Part shown: positions 20,737 to 30,837 of the stretch, in pieces
Layout of the letters: each line of letters opens with the position of its first letter
Numbering within the stretch: position 1 is the stretch's first letter
From: Coniochaeta sp. PMI_546
Taxonomy: Eukaryota; Ascomycota; Sordariomycetes; Coniochaetales; Coniochaetaceae
Length of the DNA: 64,000 nt
Assembly (NCBI GenBank): GCA_021432605.1
Contig: MU271150.1
Location: forward strand, 2,108,001 to 2,172,000
Direction: 5' to 3'
The notes under the pieces: generated by a model
The model's input: only the letters and a program-made list of their open reading frames with translations
Told to the model about the DNA's origin: nothing
Database searches by the model: none
Made by a program: the position numbers and the translations under genes

Positions 20737-21655
20737 ATGGCGGACACCGAGCCTCAAGTGGCCGTCGAACCAGCAGAGCCTCAGTCAAGGCACGTCGTTT
20801 ATTGTGGTGGTTCGTTGCCCCTTCTTCCTGCTGCATTATCGACATCTGACTGACCATATGCTTTGCTGTTTATAGTATGCACTTTGCCGCCGGAGGTATG
20901 AATGCTCCTCGATATATCGCACTGTGAACCATCTACGTACAAATATATACCAAAATTCCTCCTTCCATGACCCTCGTCGCGCCGTGGTCGAGTACTGGTA
21001 GCGGCTGGCGCCGCCACAACTGACCAAGTCACAAATCTCTGACACGCCTTGACCAAATAGTACTGCGAATATGGAGGCACAGTCAAAAAATGCCAAGAAT
21101 GGCTCGAAAAGAATCACCCTGACATGTACCAGAGGATATGGTCGCAAGGTCAGTCCTGCCGTGTCTTCATCCCAGCTCTGAACCTCGACCCATGCGACAG
21201 CGTTTCCTGACACCCCGAGTACAGAAGCCCTAGAAGCAGCAACGTCATCCCTCTCCCTCGAAGCCCAAAAACGCGCAGAAAAGGACGCAAAGAAGAAGGC
21301 CGCAAAGGCCGAGGCCGCCGAGAAGAAGGAGGCCGACAAGATCGCCCACAGCATCGTGACCATCAAGCGCATCGAGCGGAACAAGCGCAAGTACGTCACC
21401 GCCGTGTCCGGGCTTGAAGCCTTCGGGCTGGACCTCAAAAAGGTCGCGAAAGACTTTGGCAAGAAGTTTGCTACCGGCTCCTCGGTGACAAAGGTGCCGA
21501 GCGGAGGCGAGGAGATTGTCGTGCAGGGCGATGTGAGCGATGAGATAGAGGAATTCCTACTGGAGAAGTACAAGGACATTCCGGAAGACAATATTGAGTT
21601 AGTGGACGACAAGAAGGCGAAGAAAGCGGCGGCGGCCGCTGCCGGTGGAGGTTAA
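20737..21655 (+). CDS. tma22: Translation machinery-associated protein 22 (DENR homologue)
   Basis: Four exons (20737-20809, 20876-20895, 21061-21148, 21225-21655) encode 203 residues. The N-terminal zinc-binding part reads VVYCGVCTLPPEYCEYGG across the first three exons (Cys pairs at about residues 23, 26 and 33), then a charged Lys/Ala/Glu-rich linker, then an SUI1 domain (about residues 110-185) with TIKRIERNKRKYVTAVSGLE and a GEEIVVQGD loop. TMA22 pairs with TMA20 (MCT-1) to recycle 40S subunits and remove deacylated tRNA after termination. Exon 2 is only 20 nt and encodes the TLPPE part of the zinc region, so automatic gene calls may skip it. The tail is Lys/Ala/Gly-rich. It converges on the borealin-like gene with 197 bases between the stops. 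Confidence 0.94.
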
Positions 21656-21852
21656 GAGTTGCCAGGGCATGCAGAAAAGCTGAATAGACTGGGACCTATT
21701 CCCTTGTACACTTGTTGCCTGTGTCTGTTTATCTTAACTGTCAATGATTCATGATACCATCCCCAAACGCCACAACAGACACTAGATATGACTACCCTAG
21801 ACACCACCTCCTTCGACCGACGTCATGCAATACACTCAAGCATCCCCGGGCA

Positions 21853-23110
21853 TTAGTTCCTCTTCCTAAGTACCCGCCCAGTGCTGGCGGCAGCGGGTGC
21901 CGCCTTTGCAGCAGGAGCCTTCTTAGTCGCCGTACCAGTAACGCCCTTCCTGATGGTTCCCATAACTGTCCTTTTCGCAGTCGTGGCTGGCGCCGCAGCA
22001 GCAGTCGTCGTCCTCTTCCTGACCACTGTGCCGGTGCTCCCGTCGCTGGACTCGCTAATGGCACTAACCCTACGCGCAGCCCGCGACGTGGCACCAGCCC
22101 TAGAGGCAGGTGCAGCAGCAGCAGCAGCTTTCCTAGCCCTGGTAGTCGCGGCAGACCCACTCGCAGAGCTGGCCGTCGAGGACGTAGTAGTCTTCCTTGT
22201 CGTCGCAGCTGCACGTGTTGAACGCGCTTTCTCTACCATACTGCTGAACATTCCGCTATTAGAAGGTGCTGGCTTGGTCGGCGATACTGGCCGTGCGATG
22301 AATGATCTGCCCGGCGAAGGAGCTGCTGCAGCGCGCTCGCGTGGTGGTAGGACGCGACTGTTGGAAGAGGCCGGAGATAGGACTTGAGAGGGATTAGGTG
22401 CTGGTCTGGTGGCCGCACCGGCGGGATTGGCGCGTGGTTTCTTCTTCGGGTTGTCGATGTGTGCCATCTCGTTTTCCTTGTCTCCACCAGATATGTCCTC
22501 GCTGAATGTAATCGTTAGCACCGCCTAGAAGTGCGCAAGAAGCTGATCTACTCACCTCGATCTCTTCGCCACGCGCACCGGTGACGCCACAAACGCGTTC
22601 CCTTGAGCAGTTCTTTGTAGTGCCGGCCGTCCGACAATGACATCTTTCGGCGGCACAGGTGGTGGTCTGAATGAGCTGGCAGGCGGCACTGTCGTCTTCT
22701 GTTGTTGTTCAGCCGTGCGCTTCGCCAGTAGATCTCCCATCTTCGTCCCCAGCAAAGATGATGGTATCTTTTGTGCACGCGTTTCAATGCGGAATCGGAG
22801 CAGATGAGCGTATTCGTTATACTTAGAACGTAGTGTTCTAGCGCGCTTCGTGACTGCGTTTGGGAGTCAGCAATTGAACCGGCGGTTCGCTCCTGGCACT
22901 CAACCTACTCTCCATTTGCAGGTTATCGATCATTGCCTGCTTTTGTGCCAATGTAAGGCCGATCTTCCTCTTCTTCGTTGGGCTTTCCTGGGTGTCATCT
23001 CCTGTCTTCGTCGCAACCTTGTGTGTTGCCGTCTCTGGTAGCGCACGATGGTCGTCTATTGACGCGGTCATCTGGTCCGATTTCCTCTTCTGGCCTCGAG
23101 GGGCTGGCAT
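21853..23110 (-). CDS. nbl1: Borealin/Nbl1-like chromosomal passenger complex subunit
   Basis: Three exons (23110-22909, 22853-22556, 22501-21853) encode about 382 residues. The first join, over a 55-nt intron, creates a continuous helix, LTLAQKQAMIDNLQMEITKR followed by ARTLRSKYNEYAHLLRFRIE (about residues 51-95). This is the Nbl1/borealin N-terminal helix that packs against survivin and INCENP homologues (Bir1, Sli15) to target Aurora B to centromeres. A basic stretch (SPTKKRKIG) precedes it and could be a nuclear signal. The rest is low complexity: PPP and QQQ runs, then a long Ala/Thr/Arg/Ser-rich tail with many SP and TP sites, ending in RVLRKRN. The fungal family has this short conserved helix and divergent tail. 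The join restores the helix, which supports the model. It is divergent from RPN10. Confidence 0.85.
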
Positions 23111-23655
23111 GATGATTTGATTCTCTTGGATGTAGGTGTTATCCGTTTGTGCTATGAAGCTGGTCTTAGAGTGAAGGGATATTGGTACTGTATCTATCCG
23201 ATGATGTGTAAACAGTGCTGGGTTGTGGAAGTCGCGAAAGATAGTGGTGACGTTGAGTGGTCGAGCTGGGCGAAGTAAACAAAGCTCGGTCCTCTCCTTC
23301 GCTTACTTAATGTGGAGCAGGTGCTTTTGGACTCCGCTAGCTCTGGTAAGTACTGGTACGCCATTTCGTAGGGGCTTTAGCTGTGTCTCTCCGCGATCAC
23401 ACAAGTTCTCAGTACTCAGTCCCCAGGTCCAGGCTGAAGACGCCTTACGCACCTGAAGCTCTGGCACCTTTGAGCTCCGTCACTCCAACCCTCAAGCGAT
23501 CAAGCAACACAACCTGCCTTGTCAACTTGACACATATCGCCACAGCATCAATCCTTTCCCGAACGACAAACTCTCTCGACTGCCTGCATCTTCGATTATC
23601 CGACCTACTGATCCTCACATTTTCCCCAGAGCCCCCTCAACAAACGCCCGCCAAG
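23111..23655. promoter_or_regulatory. Shared divergent promoter region (nbl1-like / rpn10)
   Basis: This 545-base stretch separates two divergently transcribed genes and must hold both promoters. The part next to RPN10 is an open, C-rich leader (23383-23655) in frame with RPN10, but has no in-frame ATG. I saw no exact GGTGGCAAA proteasome element. Confidence 0.5.
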
Positions 23656-24633
23656 ATGCCTCTCGAGGCGGTAATGATCGTTGTCGACAACAGCGAAAGC
23701 AGTCGGAATGGTGACTACACACCAACACGCTTCGAAGCCCAAGCCGACGCCGTCAATGTTGTTTTTCAAAACGTTGTACAAGGAAACCCCGAGTCTTCTG
23801 TCGGGCTCATGAGCATGGGAGGCAAGGGACCAGAGGTCTTGGTGACGCTCACGACTGATCAAGGAAAGATCCTCGAGGGACTGCATCGGACCAAGAAGAA
23901 GATCCAGGGCTCCGCCCACCTAGCGACCGGTATCCAAGTGGCAGGCGTAAGTTTTTCCCTATTATGGCTACATTATGTGGCGGCATGTTTGATGGCTAAC
24001 GAGGTTGGAACACAGTTGGCCCTCAAGCACCGACAAAACAAGTCCCAAAGGCAACGAATTGTCGTGTTTGTGTGCTCGCCCATCGAGGAATCCGAAGGCG
24101 ACCTAGTCAAGCTAGCTAAGCGGATGAAGAAGAACACCGTCTCAGTCGACTTTGTTCTTTTCGGCGACGTCGAGGACGATACCAACGAGAAGAAGCTCAA
24201 AGCCTTCACCGATGTCTTTAGCGGGACCGAGGGCAACAACCTGATCGTCATTCCACCCAGCGGCAAGCTGCTGAGCGACCAGCTCATCTCGACCCCTCTA
24301 CTACTCGGCGAGGCCGCGCCCAGCGGAGCCGGCGGCGATGTTGGTGGCGGCGCCGGAGGCGACTTTGGCGAGTTCGGCTTCGACCCGTCGACTGATCCCG
24401 AGTTGGCCCTAGCCCTGAGGATGAGTATGGAGGAAGAACGGGCGCGTCAGGAAAAGAAGGCTCGCGAGGAGGAGGAGGCGGCGAAGAAAACGAGCCTCGA
24501 GGCTGTGCAGGAGGAGGGAGAGTCGGCGCCGTTGTTGAACAAGGACGGCGAGGCTAGCGGCAGCGGTGCACAGGACGGCGAGAAGAAAGATGGAGACAAG
24601 GATGCGGATAAGATGGATGTGGACAAGTCATGA
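23656..24633 (+). CDS. rpn10: 26S proteasome regulatory subunit RPN10 (S5a)
   Basis: Two exons (23656-23946 and 24016-24633), joined over a 69-nt intron, encode 302 residues. Residues 1-190 form the von Willebrand A domain, starting MPLEAVMIVVDNSESSRNGD with the degenerate metal site, and containing VGLMSMGGKGPEVL and IVVFVCSP. A ubiquitin-interacting motif lies at about residues 222-240 (DPELALALRMSMEEE). The C-terminal tail is Glu/Lys/Gly-rich. RPN10 sits between the lid and base of the 19S particle and binds polyubiquitin. The ATG is chosen because the protein matches the family start exactly there, although the frame is open for another 270 bases upstream. Confidence 0.97.
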   Translation: MPLEAVMIVVDNSESSRNGDYTPTRFEAQADAVNVVFQNVVQGNPESSVGLMSMGGKGPEVLVTLTTDQGKILEGLHRTKKKIQGSAHLATGIQVAGVSFSLLWLHYVAACLMANEVGTQLALKHRQNKSQRQRIVVFVCSPIEESEGDLVKLAKRMKKNTVSVDFVLFGDVEDDTNEKKLKAFTDVFSGTEGNNLIVIPPSGKLLSDQLISTPLLLGEAAPSGAGGDVGGGAGGDFGEFGFDPSTDPELALALRMSMEEERARQEKKAREEEEAAKKTSLEAVQEEGESAPLLNKDGEASGSGAQDGEKKDGDKDADKMDVDKS

Positions 24634-24941
24634 GCTTGTTGCTGTATGTTTGCTTAATACCGGCGCAGGCACGGGCATGGATTCTGCCATCTGGGCATGT
24701 AGAATAGAATACAGGGAAGTTTAGTCGTATCCTTCGACAACCTTCGACAACCTGTGGCATGAAAGATCAAACCCGCAATTGCTTCTGTCTAACACGTGGC
24801 GTGCCGTGCTCAGACCGCCCCAACAACTGGTCTAATGTGCGAAGGCATGAGACCTTGCGTTCGGTAGTCACCAGGTCTCAACCCCTACGGTCCAAAATTC
24901 TGACTGTACCGCTCCGGCCTAACATGATGCACAAACAATTC

Positions 24942-25540
24942 CTATCTGTTGTTTATCTCCCTAACGTAAGACAACAGCTTCCTGTCGAACATGTCGCACC
25001 GGACAGGCATCTCGAGCTGGTAAAATGGGTTCTTCATGACGTAGTCGGAGTAGAGGTCGTATATCCTCCTGATAGTGACATCGACATTGGCCTGGGTAGT
25101 GTCCGTGAATAGCAGAAATTTCACTCCCGTCATTGTCGTGAAGCACTGCAGACGGAAGTTCTCCGACTCGAGCACCTCTAGGCCCGTCGGTGGCTCTGGC
25201 CGACTGAGCATGCCCGAGGCTGAGGCTGTGGATGTCCTATCGCGGGCTGTCTTCAGGGGGTTCAACCTTGCGGTGATTGCGTGTACTCTGTATGGCGGTT
25301 AGCAATATGCTACGAGGTTGGCGCCATGTGCCCGCTGCCGTCCTCTCACCCGTGGAAAGTGCCCGCTAAAACAAGCAGGTCGTTGGTGCCGACCTTGTTG
25401 AGGCCAGCTTCATGAAAGGTCTTGTTGTATATCAAGCCACCGGCCTTGTTGATGATTATGAGTGCAAATACAGTCCTAGGTATATCATGAGACATTGATT
25501 CTAACAACATGTCCCATCCTGGTGTTTCTGTCACTCACAT
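24942..25540 (-). CDS. trs23: TRAPP complex subunit TRS23 (TRAPPC4)
   Basis: Three exons (25540-25539, 25475-25350, 25287-24942) encode 157 residues. The first exon contributes only the A and T of the start codon: AT, then GTGAGT, with the acceptor CCTAG supplying the G. The predicted start is then MTVFALIIINKAGGLIY, which matches the longin-fold N-terminus of TRAPPC4 homologues. Downstream features are LLVLAGTFHGVHAI across intron 2, LQCFTTMTGVKFLLFTD and LYSDYVMKNPFYQLEMPVRCDMFD near the end, all family signatures. TRS23 is part of the TRAPP core that activates Ypt1/Rab1 at the Golgi. In-frame alternatives upstream hit a stop after splicing, so the split ATG is the best model. It converges on RPN10 with 308 bases between stops. 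Confidence 0.92.
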
Positions 25541-25820
25541 GTTGACGGTATCATTCTGGTTTCGGTGGCAACGCCTCGAGCCAAGCTATCGGTATGACTG
25601 ACTGATCCAGTCTTGATCTCAAGTTAAGACAGGGCTTCACAGAGTTTCTAAGTCACGTGTTTGTGATATGATTATATGTCGTTGTGTGAGGTGTTGTGTG
25701 AATGATACCTGGACAAGAACCCGTCCACAGCCAGACGGTGCTCGGTAGTGTGGCGGTGCTCGGTGAACAAGCGGTGAGGAGCTGACACCGAGCTTCTCAC
25801 CTGGGTGACGACCCGACACA

Positions 25821-25838
25821 TAACCCTGACCCTAACCC
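25821..25838 (-). repeat. Short interstitial telomere-like sequence
   Basis: TAACCCTGACCCTAACCC contains about three CCCTAA units with one substitution, matching the fungal TTAGGG telomere repeat. So short a match can occur by chance. Confidence 0.4.
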
Positions 25839-26587
25839 GCGCTTGCGAGTGATACCTACCGAACAGAAGCATCACGATGACATGAGACAGAACAGCAATG
25901 GCTGTATCGTTTTGTAGAAAGTATGCCAACATGTCTATCAAGTTATACGGCAGGAGGTTCTACTCATCACTGGCCTAGGTTTTACATACACTTACTGTGT
26001 TTAGCGTCGAGTCACTTCATGGAGGTAGAACAGCACTATTAGCGATTGTTGAGTCTATTTCTAGTCGCATATTACGCAACCTCAGTATGCATATATTGTC
26101 TGGTTTGATGGGGGGCATGCCACTGTCCTGCTAGAAACAATTCGTCGGACAGCAGTTGTCCCCCAGATATTGGACGAGATATTTGTTCAACTCTTGTCAG
26201 ATCATCAATGCGGGTTGGGGCTTACTACTTCCCGTCACTGCGGCTTCTCCCTGAGCGCTGTATCCCGTCTGCCTCCAAACCACAGTGGAGATGAGGCCCA
26301 ATGCAGGGCGTCAGGGGACCCCATCGATTGCATGCAGGAAAAGTCCGGCTCTTCGATGTGGTTTGACGCCACTCGCTGTGCATCCCGTCTTCTCCAGACG
26401 CCCAGCTGTACTTTAATTTTGGCCGACCCTTGTGGATCATCTGTGTGGTCATCACAGAGAGAAATATGAGGAACTGCGAATTGTTTGCTTTGCGAAAATT
26501 ATTTAGACGAAGAACCTTCCTAAAGTCTGTCTGTTCATCAGATCGCAACCTCATATTAGGGAACGCCTACACAGTACCCAGTCAGTA

Positions 26588-26602
26588 TAGTGTACTACAC
26601 TA
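26588..26602. repeat. Odd-centred palindrome TAGTGTA-C-TACACTA
   Basis: The 7-nt arms match the half-sites of the 1.9-2.9 kb palindromes, placed around a single C. It lies in gene-free DNA. Confidence 0.6.
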
Positions 26603-29600
26603 GAGTGCCCTGAGTGCGGATACTGGGCCTCGGTCTTAGCACAGAAGGATTCAGGTACTGTACCTTCGAAGCCCACAGCGGATCCCGGATAACTCCATCA
26701 GTCGACTCAGATAAGCTATCGATCAATGATGATCTGATCCGACTGGATCCAAGACGATACGGCTGCAGATATGGAATTTCGACCCTGCAATCGGCTATAC
26801 TTCCTATGCTCCTGTAGTGCACACCGGATGGTACCACAGTAAGCTGCGTCGAAAGTCACCCCGATGAGTTTCGACGGACCTCTCAGATCTCCAGAACAAA
26901 TACAGGCCGCAGTTCAAGCCTGGTAAAGCACATAACGATACCCATTTGGAGCCTAGCTCCATGCGGCTGAACCTGGCGTGTGTGTGTTCAATACGAGGCC
27001 AGGAAACGCAGGGTGGTGGGCGTTTACACAGTACTGCAGCTATGTCATTACCTCGTAGCTCTATAGCTTCAGCATTACTAACTTACTAACTGTAGAGTTG
27101 CAGACCAATGGACCATGACGCTTACCAACGACGATGATCAAAACCTGAGCTGAATCATATCTTCATGAAGCGGGAAACGAACCTCAATACCAAGCCGGGA
27201 GTTGACAGGTCTATCGAAGTTCACATAAGTGATTTGAGACAATACAGCCGCGCACAGTTTTCCGTAATGCCAAGGCTTTGGGGAACAAAGAGCAGAATAA
27301 GGTAGCTGCTGGCCACCTGCGTCGTGATGGATGGCATTCGGATGAAGCTTGTAGCATCTTATGTCGTTCATGGTTGTCCACGTCGATCGCCACGTCGGTC
27401 CAGACTCCTCGAGGTAGGTTGCATCGCAAAGTCGATTATTGAATTGACGGACCGCAGTGCTGAGGTATTGTGGTTGGGAGTCAACTCAAGGTGTGTGTGC
27501 CGAACTGGCAAATACGAGATCAGGCCCAGTAGTAAGCTGGCGATATGAATGAATAGCTGTTCCTAGGATGGTATGTAGATATTATGCTGCATAGAGCTTG
27601 CAGATATCCCGCATATCTAATGCACGCCCTACTGTGGTAAAACACCAGTGAGTGATACAACGACCTACTTCAACTCTTCAACGTCTTGAATTCGGCCACT
27701 TGCCCATCGCTTCCTCTCGCTGAACTATGGATACTCACCGTTTGGAGGGTTCCATCGCATTCGAATACGGGTTGGTTGGTGATGCTCAAGTTTTCTCGCG
27801 TTGTTGTGCGTCGTCGAGCCTCGGCGGCGCGGGTTTCCTCAGTGTTACACAGCTCGGATCACGGAGATTTCATGGAAAGTTCGACGGCTTCTGCTACTGC
27901 ACGACATGCAGTTTGTAAGACATTGGCGGTCGTGTTGCTAGATCGCGCAAGAGCTAAGGTGGCTCAAGAACTAGGTTGGAATGTCAGTTCCTTTGTGACA
28001 CAAAATTCGAGCCCTGGAAATTCTGGGGTAAGGCGTAGCACGGAGGGCTGAACTACTCCCCACGGTAAATATCGACCTCCGGCTATCGGAGCGTCTGCAC
28101 GATGTCTAGAAAGAAGCGTCAAGGTACAAATCACGTAGTCAGGCCGGAAACAGCAGATAAGCTGCCCTGCGAAAAGGTACTCGGCAATTGACAGATTGAC
28201 ACACTGGTCTTTCCTGTGCTGTAACCATACCAGTACAGACTCGATATCTGATGTGTCCTGCGAAGAACGATGACACAGCAATTGTTAGCAGGCTGAACGG
28301 TCTAGTCTAATGATGCGGCGAGTCTCGCAGGCCGCCAAATATAGAATGCGTGGCATCCGCCATTGGCTCAAGTGGCTATTGTGTGGTATGGACGGGTGGT
28401 AGCGCTGCAGGGGGTGCCATTTGCAAGATGGTGAACCGATTCCCGAACAAGAATTACACAGGTTGTCGCCCGAAAGTCTCAAAGACGTCGATCGGGTTAC
28501 TGTGTCGGCAGAAGAACCTCTAATCCATGAACACCGCTGAGTGTCGGTTCAGCAGTGCTGCAATTACATGTATTTTATGACAGTAAGTGATTCTGCCATG
28601 GTTCTACCCCAAGCTCTTGAACAGCCAACGAGCGGGATGCAGAAGACTGTGATTGCGTATGTAACACAGATGCTGCGTGTCATGCGATATTTCTCTGGGG
28701 TAATGGAAACATCGTCACACAGAACGATTAGTGTACTGCATAGTAGTCCGTGTTCAGTCGTCAACCATCAGCTAGGAAGTGAAAACAATAGTGTCTTTCG
28801 ATCTCGACCGCATTGAGCAGCGTTATAATTTTTCTCCTGAGCTACCATAGTAGAGCCAGCCTCAAGCATCGCTAGCCTTCCCGGGCATGGCTCCTCGGCT
28901 GGCGAGACGCCAGTGGACTGAAGATTTGCATGGCGCCAGGAGGTTTTATTAGGTGGCTTTTTGCAGCTGTGCCTGTTCGCCCCTGGTGGCCTTGGCAGGT
29001 CACAAAAGCTGGCTGCTAGCCTTCATCCGGACGTGAGCGACTCGACAGCGCGCTGGTTCATGGCACTATCGCCTCATCGTCTACAGAATGGATCAAAGAC
29101 GCTCTGGGTACCTCGTTTGGCATGTCGAATGGGATCGGTTTTTGACCTTGGATGGACGACAGGCTACCTCATTCAAGTTGAAAAGCCGGCGGCAGCTGGC
29201 AGGCAGGCACCTTGGAAAGGCCGTGGGTATTTCAAGGGTATTTCAATCATTTTATTTTTTATTTTTTACATCGAGCAAAAAACGGCTTCTGGTGCCATCA
29301 TTTGTATGGTCGTTTGACCTTTTGCCAGATCGATCATCGTGGAGCTGGCCGCATGGCACCGCGTACCAGATCCGAGTCCTCATCAGGGTCGGCCTAGCGG
29401 TAGGTACCTTCTGTGTGGCTCCATAATGCCGACGCTTTGGGATCTTGTCCGCGAAGAAAACAGCCCGACGATTGGCTGCTCCTAAACTCGATAGGCTGAG
29501 CTGGCAGGTGGAGCCACCCACTCTTTTGAGGCTAGCAGGATCTCGAATCTTGGACCCACTACGCTTATTAGTACGTGTACTCAGGTACTGAGTGTCGACC

Positions 29601-29792
29601 CTTGCATCGCCTAGCTTGCCCATTTTTGACCAGCTCTTCCCACCGGCTCGCCCTGTCCAGCGCGTTCTCGGCCGTCCAAAGTTCTCCTAACGCTCTGATC
29701 TCTGATCTCTGGACTAGGTGTGGTAGACGTACAAAGTTTATTGGGGGCAAAAAAAAAAAAACGTATCCAGTACGCGTTGCAAGCAGGTAGTG

Positions 29793-29802
29793 TACACGTG
29801 TA
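29793..29802. repeat. Palindrome TACACGTGTA
   Basis: This 10-nt perfect palindrome is identical to those at 1926-1935, 2290-2299 and 2819-2828. It lies about 1 kb upstream of the glyoxal oxidase gene. Confidence 0.6.
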
Positions 29803-30837
29803 GACGCTTTCATCTTGTCTGTAATTTCCACCATCGCCTCAGCTTGGGTGCTCAGCCCACAGGTGTATTTTACCCCATTCGATTTGTCTGCTGTGCAACC
29901 AACGGGTTTTGTGCAACGAGACTCTCATCTGCCGTTGCGAACGGCCATCTCCGCCATGGCACTGGGCGCAATGAACACTGTGAACGAAGTCTGAGGGCCG
30001 ATGAGGTCGTGCCAATGCTGGTCGGATACCGGCAAACTCGGTTGCTCAATCTTTTAGTGTCACGTCGCGTGTACCTTACTATAGTATGCCGACTTCGACT
30101 CACACAAAGCCGTATACCAGCGACACAGCTTCCTGACGCCCTGGATCTCGACATTGTCGTTGGAGTCTCCGGCAATGATGAGACATGTCTAGCTGTACCT
30201 ACATAGTACTAGCTCTGCGACAGCTCGTTGAGGTTAGGTAGAGGTAGGCTGACAACAGCTTCCACGTTCTACCTAGTGTAGACTGGGAACCTCAGAAGGC
30301 TTTCCGTTTGTATCCGTTTTCTTTCTGATAATGGAACCCCTGCATGATTTCTCGCTAAGATACCCTTAACGTTACGGTGATCCAAGCAACCTGGAATTGC
30401 ACCGCCGCACACCTCCATCGTTCGACTCCCACTCTTCCTGGGCTTCCCGGTCGTCCCTTTGTCTAATGAACCACCCTCCAACTCACTCACACACAGCACG
30501 GAGACCCCTGGAGGCTACCCGCCCAGGCCCCAGCTGCTTTGCAGGGAGTCCCCTGCTCATCCCGTTCCCAGAGAAGAGAAGCATGCTCGTCTCCGCTTTT
30601 ACTATGTAGATAGTTCGTATTGTTATTCACCGATGCGGCCGCGGGAGTAATAGTAGTGTACTATACTTTCCCAATCCACTCTGTTGGACCGCCATGACCG
30701 ATAGTATATAGCTTCCTGCCGCCTTCCAGGCTTTGGCACTTTTCCTTTGGTTTTGGTTACCCCTTCCCGACACTCGTTAGTCACCGTTGATATTTGTTGT
30801 GTTGGCCTCGTTTCTCGTGGCGACGACATTGTTCACC

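Larger units (their letters stand above)
25541..30837. other. 5.3-kb spacer, no supported gene
   Basis: Frames are short (at most about 140 codons), overlap on both strands and show no recognisable domain. Composition is more balanced than in the coding blocks. Visible structures are a telomere-like string at 25821-25838, palindromes at 26588-26602 and 29793-29802, and an A13 run near 29750. It contains the TRS23 promoter on the left and the glyoxal oxidase promoter on the right. I saw no transposon open frame and no terminal repeats. Confidence 0.55.

Noticed and set aside
25541-30837. Transposon or RIP-mutated element in the large spacer
   Set aside because: No terminal repeats, no transposase-like or polymerase-like peptides, and no visible TA-rich bias typical of RIP.
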